From the NCBI GenBank assembly GCA_035294125.1, contig DATGLM010000025.1, positions 25,710 to 89,709 of the forward strand: a DNA stretch of 64,000 nt, given 5' to 3'. Positions within the stretch are counted from its first letter, which is position 1, and every line of letters starts with the position of its first letter. Shown piece after piece: positions 43,011 through 53,315 of this stretch. The notes below the pieces were generated by a model. The model worked only from the letters and a program-made list of their open reading frames with translations. It made no database searches and had not been told where the DNA came from. This stretch comes from CADDYT01 sp035294125. Its GTDB lineage: Bacteria; Chloroflexota; Ktedonobacteria; Ktedonobacterales; Ktedonobacteraceae. The translations under genes were made by a program, and so were the position numbers.

Positions 43011-43781
43011 TTGACAACACAATTACAAAATCGCATTGCAATCGTTACAGGCGCCAGCCGGAGACGGGGCATTGGCACGGCTATTTGTCGGGCATTGGCA
43101 ATGGCTGGCTGCGATATTTTCTTTACCCACTGGGGTGCCTATGATCGGCTGATGGAGTATAAGGTGGAGGAGGATTGGCCCGCGCAACTGGAGCAGGAAC
43201 TGCGCGCAATGGGAGCGCGCTGCGCGAGTATGGAGGTGGATATGAGCGAGGTGGAGGCCGTGACGCGCATTCTGGAGGCTGTAGAGGCCAATCTTGGTGC
43301 GCCTGCCATCCTGGTTAACAACGCGGCCTACTCTACTCACGATGGCTACGAGGCGCTCGATGCGCAGGCGCTGGACGCGCATTACGCCGTCAACATGCGC
43401 GGGACGATGCTGCTGAGCGTCGAGTTTGCGCGCCGCTATGGCGGCGGAACGGCGAAACGTATCATCAGCATGACGTCGGGTCAGTCGCTGTCACCGATGC
43501 CGGGTGAACTGGCTTACATCGCCACGAAGGGAGCGATTGAAGCCTTTACCCTGACGCTCTCTGCCGAGCTTGCCCCAAAGGGCATCACAGTAAATGCCGT
43601 CGATCCGGGGCCGACAGATACGGGCTGGATGACGGAGGAGAGGCGGCGAGATTTGACGCTGCGCGCGCCGCTGGGCCGCGTCGGGCAGCCGGAGGACGTG
43701 GCGCGCCTCATCGCTTTCTTAGCGAGCGACGATGCCGGGTGGATCACCGGGCAGGTCATCCACTCACGAGGCGGGTTCTAA
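43011..43781 (+). CDS. Short-chain dehydrogenase/reductase (FabG-like)
   Basis: 256 residues from the TTG at 43011, with GGAG 8 bp upstream; an ORF from 42936 has no ribosome-binding site. NAD(P) motif VTGASRRRGIGTAICRALA (TGxxxGxG-type; the extra Arg stretch is unusual), NNAAYSTHDG, catalytic Ser-Tyr-Lys with YIATK and VDPGPTDTGWM. Most likely NADPH-dependent 3-oxoacyl-type reductase; the real substrate is unknown. Confidence 0.85.
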   Translation: MTTQLQNRIAIVTGASRRRGIGTAICRALAMAGCDIFFTHWGAYDRLMEYKVEEDWPAQLEQELRAMGARCASMEVDMSEVEAVTRILEAVEANLGAPAILVNNAAYSTHDGYEALDAQALDAHYAVNMRGTMLLSVEFARRYGGGTAKRIISMTSGQSLSPMPGELAYIATKGAIEAFTLTLSAELAPKGITVNAVDPGPTDTGWMTEERRRDLTLRAPLGRVGQPEDVARLIAFLASDDAGWITGQVIHSRGGF

Positions 43782-43815
43782 TACAATGCCAGATGGGTGA
43801 AGTGGCGAAAATTGC

Positions 43816-43844
43816 TTGTCAGCGCGCCTGAAGTGTGCTATACT
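43816..43844 (+). promoter_or_regulatory. Promoter of rpsB, TTGTCA-N17-TATACT
   Basis: Boxes at 43816-43821 and 43839-43844. A leader of about 180 nt follows. Confidence 0.7.
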
Positions 43845-43853
43845 TACTGCTTA

Positions 43854-43903
43854 GCGGGAGCAAGTCAGGTATCTCCCGCGCCACTGTGATTGAGTAATCA
43901 CAG
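43854..43903 (+). promoter_or_regulatory. Structured rpsB leader, two hairpins
   Basis: Hairpin 1: GCGGGAG (43854-43860) with CTCCCGC (43873-43879). Hairpin 2: CTGTGATT (43884-43891) with AATCACAG (43896-43903). They start about 3 nt after the predicted RNA start. A possible S2-binding autoregulatory leader; not matched to a described motif. Confidence 0.5.
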
Positions 43904-44032
43904 GGAAATACACACGCTCTCGGATCAGTAGAAACCCTGGTGCCCCTCGCTCGTTGGTGTTGTAGGGTCTTGCCGTGGGGAACCCTTCGCTGATGAAGAT
44001 GAGAGCGGAGGAAATAAGGGAGGAATTGTTTT

Positions 44033-44911
44033 TTGGCAAATGTTATCTCAATGAAACAGCTTCTTGAGGCCGGTGTCCACTTTGGGCATCAGACCCGACG
44101 CTGGAATCCGAAGATGGCACCCTTCATCTTCATGGACCGCAACGGCATTCATATCATCGATCTTCAGCAGACGGTCACGCGCCTCAATGAAGCCTACAAT
44201 TTCGTCAAGCAGCTCGCTGCCAATGGTGAGAGCATTCTCTTCGTTGGTACGAAGAAGCAGGCCCAGGAGGCCGTAGCCGAAGAGGCGAAACGTAGCGGCA
44301 TGTACTACGTCAACCAGCGCTGGCTGGGCGGCATGCTGACTAACTTCCAGACGATCCAGTCTCGTATTCGTTACCTGCGCGAGCTTGAGGCCCGCCGCGA
44401 CCGTGGCGAATTCGAGCGGCTGCCCAAGAAAGAGGTGCAGCGCCTTCAGGACGATATCACACGCCTGGAGCGTCTGCTGGGCGGCATCAAAGACATGAAG
44501 CGGCTGCCCGCCGCCCTCTTTATCATCGATACGCGCAAAGAGCGCACCGCCGTTCTGGAGGCGCGTCGCCTGGAAATCCCCATCATTGCCCTCGCCGATA
44601 CAAACTGCGATCCCGATGAGATGGATTATCCTATTCCGGCCAACGATGATGCCATTCGTGCTGTGCGCCTGCTCGCCGCCAAGATAGCGGACGCCGCCAT
44701 CGAGGGACGGCGCGAACTTGAGGCCCGCATGAAAGACTCCGAAGAGATCACTGCCGAAGCAGGCGAGGCAAGGGAGACAGGGGAGACGACCGAAGTTGCC
44801 GTCAATCCCGAGGAGCTTGATATGGCTCCTCCCGCTCTGCCAACCGACGAAGAGCAGGCAGCCGTTGAAGCGCCTGCTGAGCCAGAACTCGTCGCAAAAG
44901 AGGCAATGTAA
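44033..44911 (+). CDS. rpsB: 30S ribosomal protein uS2
   Basis: 292 residues from a TTG start with GGAGG 11 bp upstream. Canonical core: MKQLLEAGVHFGHQTRRWNPKMAPFIF, RNGIHIIDLQQT, RWLGGMLTNFQT, IIDTRKERTAVLEARRLEIPIIALADTNCDPDEMDYPIPANDDA. A C-terminal acidic extension of about 55 residues (EEITAEAGEARETGE...) is longer than in E. coli, similar to other Chloroflexota-like proteins. A structured leader and palindromic terminator flank it. Confidence 0.95.
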   Translation: MANVISMKQLLEAGVHFGHQTRRWNPKMAPFIFMDRNGIHIIDLQQTVTRLNEAYNFVKQLAANGESILFVGTKKQAQEAVAEEAKRSGMYYVNQRWLGGMLTNFQTIQSRIRYLRELEARRDRGEFERLPKKEVQRLQDDITRLERLLGGIKDMKRLPAALFIIDTRKERTAVLEARRLEIPIIALADTNCDPDEMDYPIPANDDAIRAVRLLAAKIADAAIEGRRELEARMKDSEEITAEAGEARETGETTEVAVNPEELDMAPPALPTDEEQAAVEAPAEPELVAKEAM

Positions 44912-44924
44912 GCGCAAATCGCAT

Positions 44925-45085
44925 AGCGGGAGGTAGAGGGAAGCGGCATCCCAGGCCACCCGCAAGGGGTGACCCTACTATATACGGCGTGATGGTAGCA
45001 CGGTTCTTTGGCCCAGGCTCGTATATAGTAGGGTCACCCCTTGCGGGTGGCCTGCAAGGGGGCGGTTTCTGCCTCCCGCTTTTTC
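44925..45085 (+). terminator. rpsB terminator interrupted by a palindromic element
   Basis: Outer 13-bp stem 44925-44937 with 45068-45080 (one G-U), followed by TTTTTCC. The loop of this stem contains the whole palindrome 44952-45054. The outer stem plus U-tract is a normal terminator; the element is nested in it. Confidence 0.75.
44952..45054. repeat. Paired palindromic (REP/BIME-like) element, copy C
   Basis: Perfect 35-bp arms 44952-44986 and 45020-45054, with a 33-nt spacer. Each arm contains a GGCCACCC/GGGGTGACC mini-hairpin and the CTACTATATACG linker. Related to copy B at 26217-26313. Confidence 0.85.
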
Positions 45086-45228
45086 CTGTACATTTCATGC
45101 TAGCTCCCTCGTCATAGAGCAAGAGACAGGGATGAAGCCAGATACATTTTTATGCGCGTGTGTTTGGTAACACACAAATAGGAAAGTTTGTCAAGCACTC
45201 AGGTGTCAGAAAAGATGGACAGAGGTAA

Positions 45229-45258
45229 TTGTACTTCGTTCCGCTCTCTGAGTATGAT
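45229..45258 (+). promoter_or_regulatory. Promoter of tsf, TTGTAC-N18-TATGAT
   Basis: Boxes 45229-45234 and 45253-45258, leader about 25 nt. It separates tsf from rpsB, which usually share one transcript. The stretch 45090-45228 holds a GTGTGTT/AACACAC hairpin and no gene. Confidence 0.6.
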
Positions 45259-45289
45259 AGAACAGTAACATTGAGGAGAAACAGACCGT

Positions 45290-45886
45290 ATGAACTATGC
45301 AGCAGCAGATGTGAAGAAGTTGCGGGAGGAAACGGGCGCAACGTTTAACGATTGCAGAAACGCGCTCGCCGAGGCCGGTTCCTGGGACGAGGCCGTCAAG
45401 ATTCTGGAGGTGAAGAGCAGTCGCAAGGCAGAGAAGATCATGGCTTCGGGCCGTGAGACCAAGCAGGGCGGCATCTTCGCTTATGTCCACCACAACAACT
45501 CGCTTGGCGTTCTGCTCGAACTCAATTGCAGCACCGATTTCGTGGCGCGCAGCGAGGCGTTCCGCCAGCTTGCCAGCGATCTTGCCTTACAGATCGCCGG
45601 AATGAATCCGAAGTACATCAGCATGGATGATGTCCCTGCCGATGTGGTTGAGGAGGCGCGCCGCGTGATGGCCGAGGAGCCTTCGATGGCGCGCGTGCCG
45701 GTCGAGAAGCGTGAAGAGGTCATTAACAACAAGCTGAAGAAGACGCTGAGCGAGCAGGTCTTGCTCTTGCAGCCTTTCGTCAAGGACGAAGCTGTGACGG
45801 TTGGCGATCTCGTGCGCAAGGTCAGCGCTGATACAGGGGAGCCTATTGTAGTGCGTCGCTTCAGTCGCTACGCTCTGGGAGAGTAA
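45290..45886 (+). CDS. tsf: Elongation factor Ts
   Basis: Nucleotide-exchange factor for EF-Tu. 198 residues, the short Thermus-like form with one core subdomain. UBA-like N-terminus AADVKKLREETGATFNDCRNALAEAG (the usual GAGMMDCKKAL is changed to GATFNDCRNAL), core YVHHNNSLGVLLELNCSTDFVAR and C-terminal KLKKTLSEQVLLLQPFVKD. ATG with GAGGAG upstream. First gene of the large tsf-pyrH-frr-uppS-cdsA-dxr-rseP-ispG series. Confidence 0.95.
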   Translation: MNYAAADVKKLREETGATFNDCRNALAEAGSWDEAVKILEVKSSRKAEKIMASGRETKQGGIFAYVHHNNSLGVLLELNCSTDFVARSEAFRQLASDLALQIAGMNPKYISMDDVPADVVEEARRVMAEEPSMARVPVEKREEVINNKLKKTLSEQVLLLQPFVKDEAVTVGDLVRKVSADTGEPIVVRRFSRYALGE

Positions 45887-45912
45887 TGTAGCGGCGCATG
45901 GGAGTAGAAACG

Positions 45913-46665
45913 ATGTCTCAACAAGCACCATCCCTGAAGTATCGGCGTATCCTTCTCAAGTTGAGTGGTGAGGCTCTTGGTTCGGGTCAAGGAACGGGTA
46001 TCGATGCCGAGATGGTACGGCGCATTGCCAGAGAGGTCAAGCGCGTGCATGAGCAGGGAGTCGAAGTGGCACTCGTCGTTGGCGGCGGCAATTTCTGGCG
46101 TGGAGCCGATGCCGCCGCCACTGGCATAGATCGCGCGACGGCGGACTATGTCGGGATGCTGGCGACTGTTATGAACTCGCTGGTCCTGCAAGATGCGATG
46201 GAGAAGCTGGGCATGATGACGCGCGTGCAGACGGCCATCGAAATGCCGCCTGTGGCTGAGCCGTTCATCCGCCGCCGCGCGGAGCGCCACCTGGAAAAGG
46301 GCCGCGTGGTGATCCTGGCTGCCGGGAGTGGCAATCCCTTCTTCACGACCGATACTGCTGCGGCGCTGCGGGCTGTTGAACTCAACGCTCAGGTATTGCT
46401 GAAAGCTACCAAAGTGAATGGTGTCTACGACGAAGATCCCATGCGCAATCCCTACGCCCGTAAGTTCGATGAACTGAGCTATATGCAAGCGTTGAACATG
46501 GGCTTGCAGGTCATGGACAGTACCGCCATTTCGCTGTGCAAAGATAACAACATGCCCATTGTGGTGTTCAATATGAACCAACCGGGTGCCTTGGAAGGTA
46601 TTATGCGTGGCGAAAAGTACGGTACGCTCGTCCATAACGTGGAAGAATCAGCAGAGCGATCGTAA
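45913..46665 (+). CDS. pyrH: UMP kinase
   Basis: Phosphorylates UMP to UDP; amino acid kinase fold. 250 residues from the ATG at 45913 (GGAG upstream); an in-frame ATG at 45898 is possible. Motifs RRILLKLSGEALGS, VVGGGNFWRG, DYVGMLATVMNSLVLQDAMEK, VILAAGSGNPFFTTDTAAALRAVEL, LKATKVNGVYDEDP. Typical length. Confidence 0.95.
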   Translation: MSQQAPSLKYRRILLKLSGEALGSGQGTGIDAEMVRRIAREVKRVHEQGVEVALVVGGGNFWRGADAAATGIDRATADYVGMLATVMNSLVLQDAMEKLGMMTRVQTAIEMPPVAEPFIRRRAERHLEKGRVVILAAGSGNPFFTTDTAAALRAVELNAQVLLKATKVNGVYDEDPMRNPYARKFDELSYMQALNMGLQVMDSTAISLCKDNNMPIVVFNMNQPGALEGIMRGEKYGTLVHNVEESAERS

Positions 46666-46750
46666 AAGGTCATCTGATGTTGGTGTGCGTATGTGCGGGC
46701 GGCATTCGGGCAGGATGTCCAGGGTGTCGTCCTTACAAGGGAGCGTTGCA

Positions 46751-47308
46751 ATGGTAGCAGATATTTTCAGCGATGCGGAACGACGTATGAGCAAAGCGGT
46801 TGAGGCTCTCAGGCAGGATCTGGCGACCATTCGCACCGGACGTGCGAATTCCGCCCTGGTTGAGCGCATTCAGGTCGACTATTATGGAGCGCCGACCCCC
46901 ATCAACCAGCTTGCCACCATTTCTGTCCCGGATGCGCGTCAACTGGTCATCCAGCCATGGGATCGCAAAATCCTGACGGATATAGAGAAGGCCATTCAGC
47001 GGTCTGACCTGGGCATCAACCCGAACAACGATGGACAGGTGATTCGCCTGGTCATTCCTCCGATGAGCGAGGAACGCCGCCGCGATATGGTCAAGATGCT
47101 GCACAAAAAGTTGGATGAGCATAAAGTTGCCGTTCGCAACATTCGTCGTGATGCACACGACAAACTTCGCGATCGTGAAAAAAAGAAAGAAATTTCCGAG
47201 GATGAGCTAAAACGTAACACTGAAAAGTTACAGAAGCTTACCGACCGCTATATCGAAGATATGGAGAAGGTCGGCAAAGCCAAGGAACAGGAGATACTGG
47301 AGGTCTAA
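46751..47308 (+). CDS. frr: Ribosome recycling factor
   Basis: With EF-G splits terminated ribosomes. 185 residues from the ATG at 46751 (GGGAG upstream); the longer frame from 46586 overlaps pyrH and has no family match. Motifs LRQDLATIRTGRANSALVERIQVDYYGAPTPINQLA, PWDRKILTDIEKAI, LGINPNNDGQVIRLVIPPMSEERRRDMVK. The gap to pyrH is 85 bp. Confidence 0.95.
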   Translation: MVADIFSDAERRMSKAVEALRQDLATIRTGRANSALVERIQVDYYGAPTPINQLATISVPDARQLVIQPWDRKILTDIEKAIQRSDLGINPNNDGQVIRLVIPPMSEERRRDMVKMLHKKLDEHKVAVRNIRRDAHDKLRDREKKKEISEDELKRNTEKLQKLTDRYIEDMEKVGKAKEQEILEV

Positions 47309-47310
47309 AG

Positions 47311-48108
47311 TTGACCAGGATAGAGAACCTTGCTCCCTCGTCAGTCATAGAGGGAAAAGGGAGTGTGCAGGAACAATCTATTGCCGCTGAGCAGAATGCC
47401 AGCTTGCCGCCCCTGCGCCACCTCGCCATTATTATGGATGGCAACGGGCGCTGGGCGACGCAGCGTCACCTGCCCCGTCTCGCCGGGCATAAAGCGGGTG
47501 TCACCGCCCTGAAGCGGGTAGTAGAATGCGCAGCCGATGAAAACATCGCAATGCTCAGTGTCTATGCCTTCTCAACCGAAAACTGGGGTCGCCCCCGCAC
47601 GGAAGTGGATGGCTTGATGCGCCTCTTCTGGGAGACAATTCGCCTCGACTTAGAGAAGTTACATCGCGATGGAGTGCGCCTGCGCCATCTTGGTCGCTTA
47701 CAGGAACTCTCACCCGAAATTCAAAAAGCGGTGCGGGACTCGGTTGAACTGACGCGCAATAATACCCGCATCGCGCTCAATGTCTGTTTTAACTACGGTG
47801 GACGGGCTGAACTCGTGGATGCTATTCGCCAGATTATCGCTGATGGGCATTCGCCTGAGGACATCTGCGAAGAACTGATCGCCTCTTACCTCTACACCCG
47901 CGACTTGCCGGACCCGGATATGGTGATTCGCACGGCGGGTGAGATGCGCGTCAGCAACTTCCTGTTGTGGCAAAGCGCCTATAGTGAGTATTATTCGACC
48001 CCGACCCTCTGGCCTGACTTCGGGCGCGAGGATCTGCGGGCAGCAATAGAAAACTACTGCCAGCGCCAGCGACGTTTTGGCCGCCTCTCCACCCCGCCAG
48101 CAAAATAA
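47311..48108 (+). CDS. uppS: Undecaprenyl diphosphate synthase (cis-prenyltransferase)
   Basis: Makes the lipid carrier for peptidoglycan and other glycans. 265 residues from a TTG, 2 bp after frr, with GGAGG in the frr end. Catalytic IMDGNGRWATQRHLPRLAGHKAG, SVYAFSTENWGRP, ARPDPDMVIRTAGEMRVSNFLLWQSAYSEYYSTPTLWPDF. The usual HGNRRWA reads MDGNGRWA, a known variant. Confidence 0.95.
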   Translation: MTRIENLAPSSVIEGKGSVQEQSIAAEQNASLPPLRHLAIIMDGNGRWATQRHLPRLAGHKAGVTALKRVVECAADENIAMLSVYAFSTENWGRPRTEVDGLMRLFWETIRLDLEKLHRDGVRLRHLGRLQELSPEIQKAVRDSVELTRNNTRIALNVCFNYGGRAELVDAIRQIIADGHSPEDICEELIASYLYTRDLPDPDMVIRTAGEMRVSNFLLWQSAYSEYYSTPTLWPDFGREDLRAAIENYCQRQRRFGRLSTPPAK

Positions 48109-48179
48109 TCTATTCCTTCGGGTCGTAATCAATTCGGCCCGACGGAGTTTTCTGGATCGGCACAGGGGGAACAAGCCGC

Positions 48180-49097
48180 GTGCGAAGCGCAGAAGAACAG
48201 AATACGCAAGAGGACACACCAGAACAGGCCAGCGGCACGGGCAAGAAGCAGCCAGGCTCTCTTGTACAACGGTGGCTTACCGCTATTGTCGGCATTCCCA
48301 TCGTCGTCATTCTGGCCTGGCTCGGCGGCTGGTGGATATTTGCCCTGCTGGTACTGATCACATTGCTCGGCATCTACGAGTTTTACAGGATGTTGCTGCA
48401 TGTCGGCTACCACCCCGTAATGTGGATGAGCCTGGGCTTGAGTCTCCTCTTCCTGCTTGCCGCCATGTTTTCCCACTGGCGGCTCCTCCTGTTGGAGACC
48501 GGCCTGAGCGCGTCCCTGCTCGTCACCTTCCCCGTCCTGTTCGCTCGCAAAGAGCACGATGGTTCGCTGGTTGACTGGGCGCTCACCGTTGCCATTCCCA
48601 TCTATCTCGGCTGGCCGTTGAGCCTCTTCCTCTTATTGCGCGGCTTTCAGCCAGGCTGGCCTTTCGCGCATGCTCCCTGGTGGGTGCTGCCGCGTGGCCT
48701 CTGGTGGGTGCTGATTGTCCTCTTCGGCGTCTGGGGTTCGGACACGGGAGCCTTTTTTACCGGGCGTCTCATCGGTCGACACAAGCTCGCGCCGCATATC
48801 AGTCCCGGCAAAACGTGGGAAGGCCTTTTTGGCGGCTTTGTCCTGGGAACTACTGCGACCATCGTCTTTAGCATTCCGCTGGGCATTCCCTGGTATCTCG
48901 CTATCACGCTCGGCGCACTCATCAGCATCGCTGCCGTCCTGGGCGACCTTGCCGAGTCGCTGATCAAGCGCCAGACGCATGTCAAGGATAGCGGAAATCT
49001 CTTTCCCGGCCACGGCGGCGTGCTCGACCGCGTCGACAGCCTCCTCTTCGCCGTGATGGTCGTCTATTTCTTTTCATTATGCGTAGGGAAATCATAA
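48180..49097 (+). CDS. cdsA: Phosphatidate cytidylyltransferase
   Basis: Makes CDP-diacylglycerol for phospholipids. 305 residues from the GTG at 48180. A Gln/Glu-rich N-terminus (about 25) precedes about eight transmembrane helices and the CDS signature SLIKRQTHVKDSGNLFPGHGGVLDRVD. Membrane enzyme; all key residues present. Confidence 0.94.
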   Translation: MRSAEEQNTQEDTPEQASGTGKKQPGSLVQRWLTAIVGIPIVVILAWLGGWWIFALLVLITLLGIYEFYRMLLHVGYHPVMWMSLGLSLLFLLAAMFSHWRLLLLETGLSASLLVTFPVLFARKEHDGSLVDWALTVAIPIYLGWPLSLFLLLRGFQPGWPFAHAPWWVLPRGLWWVLIVLFGVWGSDTGAFFTGRLIGRHKLAPHISPGKTWEGLFGGFVLGTTATIVFSIPLGIPWYLAITLGALISIAAVLGDLAESLIKRQTHVKDSGNLFPGHGGVLDRVDSLLFAVMVVYFFSLCVGKS

Positions 49098-49133
49098 ATA
49101 TGTATGTATGTGTGAGATCAAATAGCCAGTACA

Positions 49134-49142
49134 TGATATAAT
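49134..49142 (+). promoter_or_regulatory. Extended -10 promoter before dxr
   Basis: TGATATAAT gives a perfect TATAAT with TG at -15/-14, about 45 bp before the dxr start. No clear -35. It may give separate expression of dxr-rseP-ispG. Confidence 0.5.
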
Positions 49143-49186
49143 CGGGAGTAGAGGCTTAACCGTCAAGATTGCATGGAAACACGAAT

Positions 49187-50368
49187 ATGAACACTTTTCC
49201 GAAACGTATTGCCTTGCTCGGAAGCACTGGCTCCATTGGTCGGCAGACGCTGGACGTGGTGCGGCGCTTCTCGGAGCATTTTCATATAGTCGCATTAGCG
49301 GCACGCAGCAATGTCGCGCTGCTGGCGGAGCAAGCGCGCGAATTCCGGCCCGCGCTGGTGGCGTGTACTGCCGAGAGTCCAGAGGTCGTGCAGGCGGCAC
49401 GAGAGGCTCTGCCCGGCGTTGTTACCGGCGAACAGGCCCTGTTCGAGGTTGTAACGCATCCCGCTGCTGATGTCGTCGTGGCCGCTACCTCCGGCCTTGT
49501 CGGCCTCGGCCCCACGTTGGAGGCGATCCGGGCTGGCAAAATGATCGCTCTTGCCAACAAAGAGACGCTGGTCATGGCGGGGCACCTCGTCATGGAGGAG
49601 GCGCGGCGGGCTGGCGTGGAAATCCGGCCTATCGACAGCGAGCACAGCGCCATCTGGCAAAGCCTGCACGGTGAGCGTAGAGAGGAAGTACGCCGTCTGC
49701 TCATCACCGCTTCCGGTGGCCCGTTCCGTCGCACCCCGCTGGAGCAACTGCGCTCCGTCACGGTCGCGCAGGCGCTGGCCCATCCCACCTGGCGTATGGG
49801 GCCAAAGATCACCATCGATAGCGCCACGTTAATGAATAAGGGCCTGGAGGTGCTTGAGGCGCACTGGCTTTTTGATATGCCCTACGAACGTATCGAAGTT
49901 GTCGTTCACCCGCAAAGCATCATTCACTCGATGGTCGAGTTCATTGATGGCTCCATCAAGATGCAGGCCAGCCTGCCCACCATGCACCTGCCCATTCTGC
50001 ACGCGCTGAGCTATCCAGAGCGGCTGGATACTGCCGGTACTGGCTTGCTGCGCGAATTGCGCTGGCCGGAGGTGGGCCAACTGGATTTTGAGAGCCTGGA
50101 TATGGCGCGTTTCCCCTGCTTCCGCCTCGCGCTGGAGGCAGCCCATCGCGGCGGCACCTATCCCAGCGTGCTGGTCGGGGCCGACGAGGAGGCTGTCGCG
50201 CTGTTCCTGGCGGGCAAGATTGGCTACCCCGGCATCGCGGAATTGATAGAAGCCGTGCTGGAGCGCCATGAAGCGATCGCGCGACCCGATGTCGAGACGA
50301 TTCTTGAGTCCTGCGCCTGGGCGCGCAGAACAGCACGCGAACTGAGTCCTATATATGGTGAGGTATAA
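49187..50368 (+). CDS. dxr: 1-deoxy-D-xylulose 5-phosphate reductoisomerase
   Basis: Second enzyme of the MEP isoprenoid pathway, NADPH dependent. The ATG at 49187 gives 393 residues; TTG at 49169 is an alternative. LLGSTGSIGRQTLDVVRRF (NADPH), LANKETLVMAG, DSEHSAIWQSL, ITASGGPFR, KITIDSATLMNKGLEVLEAHWLF. All active-site residues are visible. Paired with ispG in the same cluster. Confidence 0.95.
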   Translation: MNTFPKRIALLGSTGSIGRQTLDVVRRFSEHFHIVALAARSNVALLAEQAREFRPALVACTAESPEVVQAAREALPGVVTGEQALFEVVTHPAADVVVAATSGLVGLGPTLEAIRAGKMIALANKETLVMAGHLVMEEARRAGVEIRPIDSEHSAIWQSLHGERREEVRRLLITASGGPFRRTPLEQLRSVTVAQALAHPTWRMGPKITIDSATLMNKGLEVLEAHWLFDMPYERIEVVVHPQSIIHSMVEFIDGSIKMQASLPTMHLPILHALSYPERLDTAGTGLLRELRWPEVGQLDFESLDMARFPCFRLALEAAHRGGTYPSVLVGADEEAVALFLAGKIGYPGIAELIEAVLERHEAIARPDVETILESCAWARRTARELSPIYGEV

Positions 50369-50375
50369 ATAGATT

Positions 50376-51587
50376 ATGAATAACTGGTACTTATTAGCTG
50401 CCATTCCCGTCTTTGGCATCTGCATTCTGGTGCATGAGTTCGGCCACTTTATTACTGCCAAATGGGCGGGTATTCGCGTCGAGGAATTTGGTCTCGGCTT
50501 CCCGCCGCGTATCGTCGGCATTCAGAAGAAGGATAACGGCGGCTGGCGTGTTATCTGGTTCGGTGGCTCGCATAACGAGGAGGATGAGTACAGCGTCCTG
50601 GAACAGACACCGTTTGGAGGCACGAGTGGCGGCATCAGCAAGCCCGGTGCTCAGCCAGAGAATCACACCATCTACTCGCTCAACCTGCTGCCCATTGGTG
50701 GCTTCGTGCGCATGCCTGGCGAGAACGGCGACATGTACGATGCCGATGGCAAGTACGACCCGCGGAGTTTCGCCGCCAAACCGGCGGGCAAGCGCATCAT
50801 CGTGCTTGTGGCTGGTGTTACTATGAACGTCATCCTGGCAATGGTGCTCTTCTCTATCGCCTACACGCTGGGCGAGCCGACCTATCCTGCCGTCATCGGC
50901 AACGTCGTACCCGGCTCGCCGGCGGCGAAGGCGGGCCTGCGCTACGGCGACACTATTCTCGAAGTCAACGGGCAGCGCGTGCAACTGTTCCAGGATGTCG
51001 TCACTATCGTTGACAAAGAGATTGCGAGCCACAGCAAACAGGCGACAGCGCCGGTGGTGCTTGTCATCGAGCACCAGGGACAGAAGACGCCAGTCACCAC
51101 AACGGTGCAGGCCCGCGTGAATCCGCCGAGCGGGCAGGGGCCAATGGGCGTCGAAGAGAAGATTGTTTATGTCAGTTCCCCTGTCTGGGAAGCGCCTTTC
51201 AAAGGAGTACAAAATACCCTTGTGGTGACGGGCCAGTTCATTAACAGCATCGTGCAGATGATTACGGGCGCGGTCAAGCCGCAGCTTGCCGGTCCCGTTG
51301 GTATTGTCAAGATCACGGGCGAGGTGGCCCAGACCGTGCCCGACCTCGGCTGGTGGCCTATTCTCAGCCTGACGGCGGTGTTGAGCCTGAATCTGGCAAT
51401 CATCAACATCTTACCCTTCCCCGCTCTCGACGGTGGGCGCGTCTTACTGGTTGTGATAGAAATTCTGCGCGGAGGTAAGCGGCTCAAGCCGGAACGAGAG
51501 GGCCTCATCAATCTTATAGGTATGGCAATTTTACTGACCCTTATGGTTGTTATCACTGTTAGTGACATCATGCATTGGGGTAGTTAA
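50376..51587 (+). CDS. rseP: Site-2 intramembrane metalloprotease RseP/MmpA-type
   Basis: Zinc protease of the S2P family cutting membrane-bound regulators. 403 residues, HEFGH at 20-24, PDZ-like domain around PAVIGNVVPGSPAAKAGLRYGDTILEVNGQ, and the second metal motif NILPFPALDGGRV. Follows dxr by 7 bp. An insertion near residues 60-115 (GWRVIWFGGSHNEEDEYSVLEQ region) lies before the NLLPIGGFVRMPGE segment. Confidence 0.92.
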   Translation: MNNWYLLAAIPVFGICILVHEFGHFITAKWAGIRVEEFGLGFPPRIVGIQKKDNGGWRVIWFGGSHNEEDEYSVLEQTPFGGTSGGISKPGAQPENHTIYSLNLLPIGGFVRMPGENGDMYDADGKYDPRSFAAKPAGKRIIVLVAGVTMNVILAMVLFSIAYTLGEPTYPAVIGNVVPGSPAAKAGLRYGDTILEVNGQRVQLFQDVVTIVDKEIASHSKQATAPVVLVIEHQGQKTPVTTTVQARVNPPSGQGPMGVEEKIVYVSSPVWEAPFKGVQNTLVVTGQFINSIVQMITGAVKPQLAGPVGIVKITGEVAQTVPDLGWWPILSLTAVLSLNLAIINILPFPALDGGRVLLVVIEILRGGKRLKPEREGLINLIGMAILLTLMVVITVSDIMHWGS

Positions 51588-51625
51588 GTATATGGGGGTT
51601 CCCATGAAAATGGAGTAAGGACATC

Positions 51626-52858
<1,233 letters not shown>

Positions 52859-52878
52859 GATAGAAAAACATGGTGAGG

Positions 52879-52906
52879 GACGCGCTACACACATGTGTGG
52901 TGCGTC
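52879..52906 (+). terminator. Terminator after ispG
   Basis: 12-bp stem (52879-52890 with 52895-52906, two G-U pairs), 4-nt loop, followed by TTTCTTG. Confidence 0.7.
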
Positions 52907-52984
52907 TTTCTTGTTGCTTTCAGAGAGCTTTAACTGGTGAGGGATAGCTGCGATGAAGTATGCGACAGCACACCGACAGGCTCT

Positions 52985-53215
52985 GCTCAAAGAGAAAGGA
53001 AGGCAGGAGAAGCATCAAAGAGGTTCTGCTGTTAAGTAGAACACCAAAAGGGTTGTAATCGTAGGAATTGACCTCATTACCGTTACTGTCGGTTAAGCCC
53101 ACAACGGAGTCCTGTCCGTCAAAGAGGGAGTAATCTTTGCTCCCACTCCACTGGCGGGACGCACGTTGAGAAGCATGCCACAGCTACAACGGGTGTAGTA
53201 GGTGGTGCCACTTCG
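52985..53215 (-). pseudogene. RHS/YD-repeat protein remnant
   Basis: On the minus strand one frame encodes GTTYYTRCSCGMLLNVRPASGV. Shifting frame by one base, it continues KDYSLFDGQDSVVGLTDSNG and then NEVNSYDYNPFGVLLN. Together this matches the conserved RHS core, normally TYYTRDxxGxLLxxRxxSG...YYLFDGLGSVVGLTDSxGxVVNSYDYDPFG. One frameshift, loss of everything upstream, and divergence after the YDYNPFG motif show that it is a decayed fragment. The rest of 52859-53315 has no coding signal. Confidence 0.75.
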
Positions 53216-53315
53216 AGGGGATAATGTAGAGAAAGGAGGGAAGTTTTTGGGCTGGCATGAGAGCCAGCATCATCAAGAATAAAAAAAGAGGCAACTTCAT
53301 CAAAGTCACCTCCAG

